DNA from: Polytrichum commune
Lineage: Eukaryota; Streptophyta; Polytrichopsida; Polytrichales; Polytrichaceae
NCBI GenBank assembly: GCA_950295325.1
Contig: OX485807.1
Coordinates: 3,042,501-3,102,500, forward strand
Length of the DNA stretch: 60,000 bases
Direction of reading: 5' to 3'
Shown here: positions 38,656-49,073 of the stretch, piece after piece
Position numbering within the stretch: the stretch's first letter is position 1
Layout: each line of letters begins with the position of its first letter
Notes under the pieces: generated by a model
Seen by the model: the letters and a program-made list of their open reading frames with translations, nothing else
Databases searched by the model: none
Told to the model about the DNA's origin: nothing
Position numbers and translations under genes: made by a program

Positions 38656-41003
38656 GATTGATGTGAGAACCAACTACAGCGCATAACCTGCTCTCCAGGT
38701 GGCCTGTCAGTAATTCCTTATCATGAACTCTCTCTTTTCTATTATAAACTACCATACAGTAACTTCTAGAAGGTAAGCGGGCCTAATGCAGTTCCTTGGA
38801 CACCCGTATTTGAGTGGTGTGTGGTGTGATGTGGATTTAATAACAAACACCAAAAAAACATGTGATTGGACTACATGCAGAAGAGATTGGACTACATGCT
38901 CACTATTATAGGTTCAATAATCAACATAGGGAGGAGTGCGGGGAAAGGGGGGGGGGGGGGGGTTGTGGCAAACCTATACGATCATTTAGAAAGAAACATA
39001 TTAATCTTCACTTTGATAATGAATTTGTCAAGCTTTGAAATTCTAAAGGAAAATGTTTGTGGCCTCGCTTTGGATTTGCTAACCATCTCGTACCAACTCA
39101 ATCACATGAGGTTGATTTGTGACCTTGATTTAGGTGCTAAGTCGATTAAAAAATAATTACCGTCGGGTTCTACTTTGGAAATCAACATTGTCACCCTCCC
39201 TGATTCTTCTAGGCCTCGTTAACATATACATCCACCTTATTATCAATATTTATAGGTTATGCTTGCAACTTCACATCTGTAGGTGGAATTTGACTTCCAC
39301 AAAATGTTGAAATTTGGCCAAGGCTAGGCACCCTCCTCTTTGAGATGGGCCCCACTAACAATACCAAGATGAAGGGGATCTAGTAAAAACTTGAGGCCCA
39401 TAGATTTGTGGTTAATTCATCTCGAGTGGGTCCTTCTAGTCTAATTTAATGGTTAATTATTTTTAAAGAAATATGTACAATATTATAATTGATTGCACTT
39501 TTACCTTGGGTAAGTTGGTGGGCCCCAACTGAAAGAGGTGGGTGTCTAGCCCTAGCCTTGAAGTTCATCACCACTATCCAGATAGGGACAAATGTCACTA
39601 TTGGTGAAATTGGTCTTAAAACCAATTTCCTAGACATTGGGACATAGGTGATAAACTTCACACTGGCCATGTGTTAATTTGTCCTACTTCTAAAGTCAAC
39701 GATGCCAATGATCATGAATTGTTTGCATAGAGTAGAGGCACCCACAACCAACCACTTAAGAGATTTTGCGCCAAATATGAAGAAGTGTAAGGTGGTGCAA
39801 ATTTCCCTTGTGTACGAAGATAGAAATAAGGAGGACTGCAACGTTGTTGATAATTGTATTCCTTAAAAATGACTGTCAATTTTTGAAGCCAGAAGTCGGC
39901 CCAAACATATTACCAATGTCTAGAGTTTGCCAAAAGTGCTCATTTCGACCACTCGTTCCTCCTCACTGTAGCACTCAAAACCATGACATGTGTCATGGCA
40001 TTATTGATTCCGACATGATCGAAATTCCGTCCTAACTTGATCGAAATTCCGGTACCCTATAGATTGCAGATGGGTCCTCTTTGGGAATAAGCGCCTTTAC
40101 TATAGATGTACATGGTAAGTTGACTGAGGCAGGAGTGTCCACAATTTCCGAGTTGTTGCTTGCCAATGCTTGCCATCGTGAGCTGGAGATTTGGAGATGT
40201 ACTCAGTATAACTTAGTGTGGATTACTGGGGCTTACCAGCAGGAAGTAAAACGCGATGATCTTCCGCTTCTGATGAAAAAGGTGCAACTCGACGGATAGA
40301 TAAGTGGTGTACATAACATCCCAGCTTGCACTACGAACTTCTTGGGAATGGAAAATTGTAGTTTGAACAGAAGTCACCTCAAGAGTGCGTAAATCAAGGC
40401 ATCTCCCTCCCCCTCTTCCCGAAGACGAACAGGTCATATCGTCAATTTAGGGTCACAATTCGAGCGAACGAGTTTCCAATTATAACCTTTGCGCTCATAT
40501 TTCTCCAATTTCTTATCCGGTGCCAGTGCAGGAGGGCGGAAATCATGTGCATCGTGTGAGGCCAATAAAAGACCCCGAACGTTCGTGCATCCAAGAACCG
40601 GTCATTCATCGGTACATCACCCGGGCATGTGCTTCAATCAACACGGTACCGACAGATCTGTTCACGGCCGCGCATTTCTGTTCACAGAGGTCCAAGTAAT
40701 CGTCATCATTCACCAGTTGCAGATCTCCTTGTTGTCTCCAAGTTAATAGCATTGCCGTCATCATGGTAAATATTTCCCCAACCGCTCATTTACAGATTGA
40801 GTAAGTTGGATTGCGGCATCTTGGAGGAGTCTTTTGTTTCAGATCTCAGATCTCGCCGCTGCTAGCCTTCTTTGTTGTATCTTGAGGTCAGCCGCTAGCC
40901 TCCTCGAACTTTGAGAGAGATCTTGGGGATTTGTGGAACTTAGCATATGGTGCGTGCCTAAGTCACTTTGTGCAAGCTTAAACCTTGACGGTGAGCGGGA
41001 GAG
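38656..41003. other. intergenic, upstream of RALF gene
   Basis: Contains a G16 run (38947-38962). Short frames (for example 40081-40299 and 40489-40746, +) are unrecognised. The last few hundred bases should hold the RALF promoter, but I cannot point to a clear TATA box. Confidence 0.45.
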
Positions 41004-41369
41004 ATGGCGGCCGGATGGAGGAGCGCCGCGGTCATGGTTGCGATGGTGAGCCTGGTGCTGATGGTGTGCGTGCGGGAAGCCGGAGCCAGTTATGGAGATA
41101 TGGAGTTTTTCTCGCCTCCCGCACCGGGGGGTTTGAGAGACCAGTTGGCAATGGCGTATGAGGGAGAGACCGAGTTTCTTAACGACATTACCAGGCGTAT
41201 GTTGGCCGCTGCAAGCAGGAGTATCGGATATGGTGCTTTGGACCAGAATCGAACCCCGTGCTCTCGTGCAGGGAATTCGTACTACAATCCCAACTGCAAC
41301 AAGCGGGGAAACCAAGGGGGCGCGTATCGCAGAGGATGCACCGCACAAGGCCGGTGCGCAAGAGGCTAA
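41004..41369 (+). CDS. RALF-like peptide precursor
   Basis: The 121-aa precursor begins MAAGWRSAAVMVAMVSLVLM, a signal peptide probably cut near residues 27-29 (AGAS). A short acidic propeptide ends RRML (64-67), the expected subtilase site. The mature peptide has IGYGAL (74-79), TPC, YYNPNC, RGC and RCARG, with four cysteines at 86, 98, 112 and 118. The family role is a secreted ligand of CrRLK1L receptors. It is the shortest of the three paralogues in the window and the only one on the plus strand. Its mature sequence is close to the 22.75 kb copy, so the cluster looks like local duplication with inversion. The long opposite-strand frame here is a shadow. Confidence 0.92.
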   Translation: MAAGWRSAAVMVAMVSLVLMVCVREAGASYGDMEFFSPPAPGGLRDQLAMAYEGETEFLNDITRRMLAAASRSIGYGALDQNRTPCSRAGNSYYNPNCNKRGNQGGAYRRGCTAQGRCARG

Positions 41370-41439
41370 GGACCGCACAGGGTAGCTTCTCTGGATGAGG
41401 TGAGAATTTCTTGGCTCCGAGGAAACGATAATCTCATCA

Positions 41440-41990
41440 GATTCAAGTCATTTGACTAACTCAATCAACAGGTTTTGGCCTTGATCCTGTTTTGTCGTTG
41501 ATGTTCGCGCGACAATCTCTGATTCTCGGAACTTGTAGTCAGAAATGGTTGCTTAGGCGCTTTGATTGCCGTAGAGTGAGGCTCCTTCAACACTAGGGAG
41601 GGCTCCGAAATGGAGGTCCATGTGGGATTTAACGGGTTTTGCTCAATGCGAATGCGACACGTGGAAAATATTTTCTGTGTCAAGCGAGCAGACCTTACCT
41701 AGAGTGAATATACAGATCTGTGCAAGTTTTGGCTAACTCGGATCATCAGGATTCACTCCATCCTGTTCTATGATTGACATTTGCACGAAAAATTCTGATT
41801 CTCGGAATTTCTAGTTCTAGAAGGACGAGTAGGCGCGGGATCGCCGTAGAGTGATGGCTGCGTCAACACTGGCGACGAACTGGGAGCTCCACGTCTGATT
41901 CCAATGTGTTGATCAATGCGTATAGGACACGTGGCCTTTATTGTGGAAAAAGGAGCATCCTATCTCAAGTGAATGTACAGGGATTTTTCC
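41440..41990. repeat. diverged tandem duplication downstream of RALF, period about 270 bp
   Basis: Two consecutive copies share 'tctgattctcgga', 'cgccgtagagtga', 'ttcaacact', 'tcaatgcg' and a GACACGTGG block. The two G-boxes (CACGTG) lie at 41658-41663 and 41928-41933, 270 bp apart. No ORF is conserved between the copies. Confidence 0.6.
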
Positions 41991-44890
41991 AATTTTTGTG
42001 GGCGATTGATATTGGCGCGGATGGTTGGTGATGTTGGTAATTAATGTTTGAATTGGTTACTGTTGTGTACAGGTGAAACTGCACTTCGATCACGGTGTAT
42101 GAGTTGCAGATGTGATGATGTATGTCATCGATCGCCTTATGTTCTTATAAATGGTTTGCAGTGGATTCAAGAATTACAATTTGCTCTTGGATTTGGAAGA
42201 GTGGGCTGAGGTTAGGTCTGGAGGAGGACGGGATTCTGGCGACAGCCTGGCTCTTGTCGACTTTATTTATTGCTGCGCATCAAAGGAAAAGGAGCTTACT
42301 CGAGCTGCTGCTTCGATGGACTTTGTTTCGTCCCTTATTTCAATAACAGAGCTTCTCAATAAGAGTCATTGCAGTTTTCATGAGAGTCGATCGGGCATCT
42401 GTTTTCTCAGCGACTGTATCAAATCTTTACATAAGTGTTCCTTCACCTTGAATCCTTTCGACGATTGTATTAGGGTTGACACATTATGCATCGCCTGTTT
42501 ATATTTATCAGGATTTATTACCACAAGATGATTGGCCTCCAAAGGGCCAAGGTGGATTCTTTCTTTAAAAATTTCCAAGTGATTACTCACGTTTTGCAAG
42601 AGCTTGCAAATTGCTTGTAAATAGTGTGATCTGTTTTGTCTCTCCAGAGTACACATCACCGCACTGTCCACATGATTGGGTGTTCTTAAACGGAACACTA
42701 GAAGCAGAGGTCAAACACAATATCCTCTTGGTTGTTGGGTTCATTTAAGCATATAAACGATTGGGAGGAAGTGCCACTTGCAGGAGATATTGAACTGGCA
42801 GCAATGATAAGATGCTTCAAATGGAAGGTGGTTGTGTGTACACCAATGAGAGAGCAATCTTCTTCATGACCACTTCTCCGTTGCACTTGAGCATGTGGCC
42901 GGGGAGTCCTTTCCTTTTGTCATGATGTGGATTCTTTGCGTTTTCTTTTTCTTTTTGTTAATTCTTTTTGGCATGGAAGACGTATAATGCTACACTAACA
43001 TTTTTTTTTAGTGTGGCATCAAATTGACGTGCCATATTAACCAGTCTGGCTGTCATGTCTAGTCATGTTGTACCAAGTGTCATGGGACACGCTCTTTAAT
43101 AGCCACCCACTGATGGCAAGACTTTTCATGTGGGTCACACTAATTCGGATGTTGAGTGCGGTGCTAATCAATAAACTTTAGATTGGGTCCTAGAAAGGAC
43201 TCTCAAAGTATCGAGTCCTTTTGCTGCTGGATATAAACACAGATTTCGATCATCAACATGTACTTGCAACCATCTGGACGCTCGTTAAAGTAGTCGATGT
43301 GTTCTGAAAAACATATTACTATCCTAGAAAACCCACCTCCAAGTATATAATGGAGTTCAGCCACGGATATTCCGCAACAACTATTCGTCCTAATGCATAA
43401 CCATCTCTATCAACAAATGCATTGAAAAGTGGAAATCTGCATCCTTCGTTACTATGACAGACATTTAAGTGAAGCATTAATAGCATGGGAATCTATTGTG
43501 GACAGTACTCGTGTAGCTGTCAAAAGTGCCAAATTCTGGGACAGCCTTGGAAGTCACAAAAACTTTCGTTACATGATTACATTGCATTACATTTCTGTTT
43601 AGGAAAAGTTGGCTATGGTGTGCGGAGATAACTGTGAAGAAACTTAGCTACATAGAAGGATTTCACAACTAGAGTACAATTTTGCTGGGTTTTTTTCACT
43701 CAGGAAAACGAGAAAAGGGCATGCACAATCTCACATACTGTGCATTTACAAACATTGCAGATCATGTGGAGGTTGTTGCCCCACCACTCTAGCGAGGTCC
43801 GATTTTCAATTTGGTCATCGTTGATGTTTTACCATTTGATTGATAGAATAAAAAAGTTGAACCGCAGAAAACCCACACACCTTAGTACCCCAGGCTCCTC
43901 ACCCATTTCATAAAAGAATTTGCAAAATGGAAAAGAACAAAATAACCAACACAAGGGACCCACGTCATGCAAAGAAAGAAGTAAGTTAATCCTTAGCCAT
44001 ATGGTTCCAGTGCAAAATGGAAGTCCTCTTAGAGAAGATTGCTCTCTTGAGTATAATATGCGTGAACACATCCATGCCTTTCATTCTCAAGCATTTAAGT
44101 GTGGCAAGGATTGACTTGTTTGACAGTTACCTTCCAACCTCAAACATCTAAGTGTTGTGGTGACTAACCTATTTGGGAGTTCTTTTTCCCTGGTAACTCA
44201 CTACGGGGATGTTGTTTCAAGGTCACATGCAAGTGGCATGCCCTCATAATTAAATGTAGCGATGACTAATAGGAGATTGTTTTTTCTTCTTCTTTAGTGT
44301 GGGGTCCATTCAAAAGACCCCAAGGAGATGAGACTTGTCAATAAATTGTTTTTCTTTTTGCCTTTAAGGTCTACATCTTCTTGAAGGGGTTGCCACACAC
44401 AACATGAACCAAGTTGTCATGATTGTATGCATGTATACAAGAGTCAAGAACCCATCAAGACTCATGGGGTTGCCACACAACTTGAGATCAAGCTCAAGCT
44501 TGCAAGTTTGATGGGCCAAAGTAAACAAATTTGAGCTCTTAGATGTGCTATGTGCTCAATAAGAACATAGTGACCCTTTGTCTTGACAAGTTTGGTCCCT
44601 AATTTTTCTTGATTGATTTTCAAGTTCAACCCCAAACTTGAACTTGTAGAATTCTCAAGGCCAATGAAACTTGGTTCAAGGTTCAAGTTTTGACTTGGAA
44701 CTTGAAAAACAATCTAGAATAAATAAAATCGAAATAGAAATAATGTCGGAGTTTAGTTTGTACCCCGACGTGAATGGGGAGTCCGTTTCTCTATACCGTG
44801 TTCATGTTTGACCAAGTGTCACCGTGAGAGTACTTCCTCCCTCTCGGGAGGTGGGCTCTTTTAGTTTCCAAATAAGCAATATCTAGTATC
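41991..44890. other. intergenic, no gene recognised
   Basis: Two overlapping antisense frames (42151-42531 on +, 42378-42698 on -) are each over 100 codons but show no known domain. A small hairpin with ACACTAA/TTAGTGT arms lies at about 42990-43018. Confidence 0.45.
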
Positions 44891-44897
44891 TAGGGGG

Positions 44898-46440
44898 TTA
44901 TATTGAGGGGGGGGGGTCTACGGGGGGTTGTTTGTTGTCTAATTTTCTTTTGTTTAGTATTAAGTATGTGAGATATTTGATGGCAATTTGGTGTAGATGT
45001 TTCATAAGTGTTTTGATCACGTGTTTGGATATCTTTAGTTTTTCTAAGTCTTTGATTGGTTGTTCATGAATAGCCCCTCTCACACCTGTTGTGATGGTGA
45101 TGAGAGGGTTGACTTGCCAACCGGTTGTTTTGAGTGCGTGTATGAGTGGGTTGTATTTAGCGGCTTTTTCACTCTGTGCGGTATTTGGGAATCTGTCATG
45201 GCAGTAGGTGATTTCAATAAATTATATGGTTTTTGAGGGGGTTGGCATAAAAGGGGGTTGGTTGTCTATGGGAGCGCCAAGTACGCATAGTATGTCTAGT
45301 CTGAGTCTGGCTAGGCATGTGCATGGTGTAGTGGGGCATGTACGTTGGAGAAGCCATTGTGGGAGTGTGTTGTCTTGTGGTCTAGAGTTTTGGTTACATG
45401 CATTTATGAGTGTATAGTATCTCGTGTGTTTAATTAATTATAGCATATGTACAATTTGGTGGACTGCCTTGTTATGGCGGGCTATACGCAACCCTTTTAT
45501 GTGTGGGTTTGAGCATGTAGAAAGTAAGTGTGGCCATTTGTCAATGGTATTATTGGGGCATAGTGTACAGTTTGGGTTTGGGTATAAGTTGGGCCAGAAG
45601 ATATTCTTACGGTGGTTACCCATATATTGGGTGTATCGGAGTTTTAAAGTTTGTGCGATTTGGGTGTCTATGATTGTGGGGTCTTTCCAAAATAGGTTGG
45701 AGAATTTATGGTTGATTTCAATTGGTCATTGGATGTCCATTTGTCTATGTATGCAAATTTGGATTGGGCTAGTCTTAGTTCTTGGTTCATGTGTTCCTTG
45801 TTGATGTATGATTGCAGGTTGCGTATAACACCCGTGTGGGAGCCTGTTGGGACTCCATTGAGCCAGTATGGCGTAGTATGGGCCGTATGTATCCTGGGGG
45901 TGCCAACGGGTTTGTCTAGGACGGCTCCATTGTTGGCTACTTGATCCACAATTTCATTGCCTGTTATGCATGTGTGTGCTCTGATTTTTTAAATTATGAT
46001 TTTATATGTGGACCAATTTATATGGTTGACTATGGCAACGATAAGTAATTTATCTGGGTGGTTATGTTGGGATGATGAGTGTCTTATGTGATAATGTATT
46101 AGGTATATACTATTAAGGCTATCTGTAAAGATGTAGGTATCCTGCGTGTGGTGTTGTGTACCTTGGATTGCTATTAGGATGGCATTTAGTTCAACTCTTA
46201 AGATGTTTTTATAGGCCTGGGTGTCTCTCCACAATCCGAAGGTTGTTGGCAGGGGAGTAGACACCTAACCCGACTGTATTGCCTATGCCATGTTCGTCAA
46301 AGGGTATAACACTATATTCGTTAAATTGAGACTTTTTGGGCATTTTGAGACATTCACAGAAATAAGAACAAGGATAAATGGAACACGTATTGGAGAAAGT
46401 TGTAAGATGCAAACACTTTGAAGCGGGTGTTTAGAACAAG
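44898..46440 (-). pseudogene. LINE 3' half: RNase H, zinc-knuckle-like and RLE-like segments
   Basis: Reading right to left. RNase H at about 46330-45940 has VELNAILIAIQG (Glu), IFTDSLNSIYL (Asp), then RAHTCITGNEIVDQVANNG (final Asp). A TTPYWL...IRNLQSYINKEHMN...KFAYIDKW segment follows at 45890-45690. A C-x2-C...H...C segment (CTLCPNN...WPHLLSTC) and ARHNKAV follow at 45590-45450. A last part at about 45330-44898 reads LARLRLDILCVLGAP, then FIEITYCHDRFPNTAQSEKAAKYNPL and ALKTTGW, resembling the PD-(D/E)XK restriction-like endonuclease of RLE-type LINEs. Several stops and at least one frameshift make it inactive. I did not find the reverse transcriptase. A sister fragment lies at 4075-4440. 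Confidence 0.65.
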
Positions 46441-46740
46441 AACCCCATTAATAACTCATATTTGGGATTGTTTAGGGCGGGCAATCCAAACCTTAGGCCA
46501 AGTTGAAGGGGAAATCTTAAAACATTCATATTATCGCACAAAAACTTGTATGAATATGGTTTAGGTAGGGCAATCCAAACCATAGATCATATTGAAGGGG
46601 AAATATGTGAACCAATATAATATAACATACAAAATATTCCAAACTCATATTTGTGATGGTTTAGGTAGGGCAATCCAAACCTTAGACCATATGGAAGGGG
46701 AAATCATGTGACACTTATATTATTGCAAAAAAAAACATAC
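46441..46740. repeat. three-copy tandem repeat with degenerate dyads
   Basis: Units of about 90-100 bp share a TTTAGG(T/G)(A/C)GGGCAATCCAAA core at 46471-46490, 46560-46579 and 46660-46679, followed by 'ccttagaccatatgaaggggaaat'-like sequence. The core resembles a decayed form of the 20-bp dyad found intact at 49-59 kb. Confidence 0.6.
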
Positions 46741-46846
46741 AAAGTGTGGCATATAAAATGCATAGCATGCTAACACCACACATCCATTGGATAGTGCGAC
46801 CCAAAATGTTCTTGCCTATGGCCCAAAACCCTACGCCTACTATGGC

Positions 46847-47654
46847 CTATCTAGCCTCGGAGACTACCTCTTTTTCTTTTGCTTCATTTTCTTTTGCTTT
46901 TTTTACTTTTGCCTCTTTTTCTTTTGCTGCGGCTTCTTTTGCTCGCATTGCTTCAACATTCCTGAAAATCTCCGCCCCGCGACTATAGCCATTCTTGGGG
47001 TGACCGCCATCAAAAACACATTTTGGATTCCGTCGGCCGCCCGAATTATACGACGAAGAATTCGAATACGATGAAGTGGACTGTCTTGCATTTCTGGTCA
47101 TGGAGTAGAAACGCTCCAACTCGACGGACGCATTAGCCCGCATAGGTTTACGGGTGGGAGCAACCTGCAACGCGTCAATGCAAGAACACATGTGTTAGTT
47201 TAGGGAGGAAGACCCAAATGTGTCACACGTTCAATTTTTAAGTGCGGGATGATTGTAATGCGCGGTTAACCATGTTTTGGGGGGGGGGGGGGGGGTTCAC
47301 CTTGTCACCGGGGGCGTTCCCGTCGGAGTTGGCGAGGAGGGGCAAGGCGTCCCGCAAAGGGATAGGAAGGGTGCCACTCTTCGTGGGCCGAGCGTCCATC
47401 CGCAGCCGCCGTTGAGGTGTAATACTGCCGCCGGGCCGAGAGGGGGACGTCCGGATGCATTTGCGATTTATGCCCTTGAGCGGCGACGGGGACAAAGATG
47501 GCCGGAAGATTTGCTTGGGTGGGGGGCTATCGACGACGCCGGCGTTGATAGGCTCCTTGGAGTAGTCGATGGTGGACGCGGCATCGTAGACGGTCTCGTA
47601 GAAGAAGCTCCCCAAGTTTGATTCGCTGACGATCTCAATCGAGGGCTCCAAACG
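46847..47654 (-). CDS. two exons of an unrecognised protein, basic and Lys/Glu/Ala-rich end
   Basis: The exon at 47654-47301 follows the acceptor TTTTTTGCGCCAG and begins RLEPSIEIVS. It is 118 codons, Pro/Ser-rich, and ends GDNAPGDK-like at donor AAG|GTGAAC. The next exon, 47164-46847, follows GCGTTGCAG and begins VAPTRKPMR. It contains PKCVFDGGHPKNGYSRGAEIF and ends in an Ala/Lys/Glu-rich helix (about 30 residues, coiled-coil-like) before the stop. Both exons are phase 0, like those of the ParB-methylase-like gene upstream. The 136-bp intron holds a G17 run. The upstream exon is not certain: the HAD frame ends in a stop at 47774, so this may be a separate gene beginning near 47738 or an alternative 3' end. 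I do not recognise a family. Confidence 0.45.
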
Positions 47655-47773
47655 CTGGCGCAAAAAAGGAAACAAAACAAAACCCAAGGGGAGGGGGGGA
47701 GGGGGGAGCATGTGAAAATCGATATACAATTGAGGCATAATATATCACACACAATGGCACACCATGTAGTATT

Positions 47774-48586
47774 TCAAATGAGTTTATTATATTTCGCGTG
47801 AGCGTACAACTCTCTGTACATATAGTCCTTCGGATCCATGTATCTTTCGCCTATCGGATTACAACTAAGGAACCGGGGCACGGGTAGTCCGCTCCCCACG
47901 AGCGTTTGAATGTACTTAAGTAGGTCTAACAAAAAGCGGTCTCGGACCTTCTCGACCGTCCACGTGGGGCAAACTATGAAGTTCGAGGTCGGGTTCAAAA
48001 TGTTTTTGGAAGCGCTGTCGTTCACCATCAACGTGTTGTCACGGGTGGGGCGAACGTCGTAGGGACAACCGACCATGGTCGGACGCTGGTCCCATACGAC
48101 TGGCTTCAAGACCTTAAGAAATTGGTTTACGGCGGGGTTGTTGGGCTTCTTCACAACCCTGCCCTCGGGGGTGTATAATGTTTTACAAGAATCCTGTCCT
48201 AGGACCAAGCACGGGGGTTGGAGTCCCTTCAAGATGAACTCCACGACGGCCTGGGTATTCTCGGACTTCATGGAGCTCCAAATGATCACCCACCATTTGG
48301 ATAGGGCGACCTGTAGGAAGCGCCGAAGGGACGGGCGGAGGTACACTAGCTTGCTTTTGATGTACGCGGGGGGTCCATCGTAGTTGGCGTCCTCGGGCTT
48401 GCAGAAAGGCACCGTAGGGACCCTCGGACAATGCACGCACTGGACAAGGACCCCGTTGAGGTCTAGCACCAGAAACCGGGTCTTGGGAGGCGAAGGTGGC
48501 GAGGGCAAAATCGGGGGGACCGCCGCGCTGTCCTCCACACTCCTCGGAGAGGATCGGTGGGGAGCTGCGACGCTATGCTCCGAACC
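47774..48586 (-). CDS. HAD/FCP1-like domain exon
   Basis: The exon is 270 codons and follows the acceptor TCTCTCGCTCGTCGCCGCAG; there is no good ATG at its head, so an upstream exon is expected. A Pro-rich leader precedes FLVLDLNGVLV (about residues 38-48), the HAD motif I. RPSLRRFL, WVIIWSSM, LVLGQDSC and NDSASKNILNP...FIVCPTW then match the order in FCP1/TFIIF-CTD-phosphatase-like proteins. The canonical DxDx(T/V) reads DLNGV: the nucleophile Asp is kept and the second Asp is Asn. The usual DD of motif III reads ND. Activity is therefore doubtful, though plant DLNG-type relatives exist. It could be the last exon of the ParB-methylase-like gene (same phase, same strand) or a separate gene. 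Confidence 0.6.
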   Translation of the reverse strand, partial: GSEHSVAAPHRSSPRSVEDSAAVPPILPSPPSPPKTRFLVLDLNGVLVQCVHCPRVPTVPFCKPEDANYDGPPAYIKSKLVYLRPSLRRFLQVALSKWWVIIWSSMKSENTQAVVEFILKGLQPPCLVLGQDSCKTLYTPEGRVVKKPNNPAVNQFLKVLKPVVWDQRPTMVGCPYDVRPTRDNTLMVNDSASKNILNPTSNFIVCPTWTVEKVRDRFLLDLLKYIQTLVGSGLPVPRFLSCNPIGERYMDPKDYMYRELYAHAKYNKLI

Positions 48587-48827
48587 CTGCGGCGACGAGC
48601 GAGAGAAGGCGGACGAGGACTATGTTATGCTATGTCCATCTCAAGCAGAACGGAAATTTTGTGCAAACACAAGAAGAATTGGACCATTGGTGGCAACAAA
48701 AACATACAAAGGGAACAACATACATTGGGACACGGATGCAAACATATGGGCGCCAAAAATAATAATTTTATTTTTACAAATCTCTATGTACAATTTCATT
48801 GGGGGGGACCGCGGTGAACGAGGGCAT

Positions 48828-48983
48828 TCACACTACCCTAATTCTACATCTACAAAATTGGTTGCGCGCCGCCAAGGTCGAGCGTAGTCGAGTGCAGGTG
48901 AGACGAAGGGGATCGCGGGGGGCACGTTGGGGGGAGGGGGAGCAAGTGTAGAGCATGGGGGGGCAGGGGGTGTGCATTTCCTC
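48828..48983 (-). CDS. possible terminal exon of the ParB-methylase-like gene
   Basis: After the acceptor CCCTTGCTAG a phase-0 frame of 51 codons (EEMHTPC...) runs to a TGA at 48828-48830. It would close the gene after exon 3 with a 90-bp intron that holds one dyad (49031-49050). The peptide has no recognised feature. The competing model skips it and splices exon 3 to the HAD exon at 48586. Confidence 0.3.
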   Translation of the reverse strand, partial: EEMHTPCPPMLYTCSPSPQRAPRDPLRLTCTRLRSTLAARNQFCRCRIRVV

Positions 48984-49030
48984 CTAGCAAGGGGGACACG
49001 ACCACGCCAACAAGACAATGACCCAGGAAG

Positions 49031-49050
49031 TTTGGGTCGGTCGACCCAAA
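49031..49050. repeat. 20-bp dyad (GT centre), intron 3 or 3' flank
   Basis: TTTGGGTCGGTCGACCCAAA, with outer bases AG...CT extending the inverted match. It lies in the sequence just after the exon 3 donor. Confidence 0.9.
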
Positions 49051-49073
49051 CTGGGGAGGGCTCAGTGTATTAC

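Noticed and set aside
40839-41378. 179-codon minus-strand frame over the RALF gene
   Set aside because: It is the antisense shadow of a clear RALF precursor on the plus strand.
42151-42698. Two overlapping antisense frames over 100 codons
   Set aside because: They cannot both be real and neither shows a domain or flanking signals I could defend.
46746-47074. Plus-strand Phe-rich frames (FFCFIFFC...)
   Set aside because: Shadows of the Lys/Glu/Ala-rich minus-strand exon.
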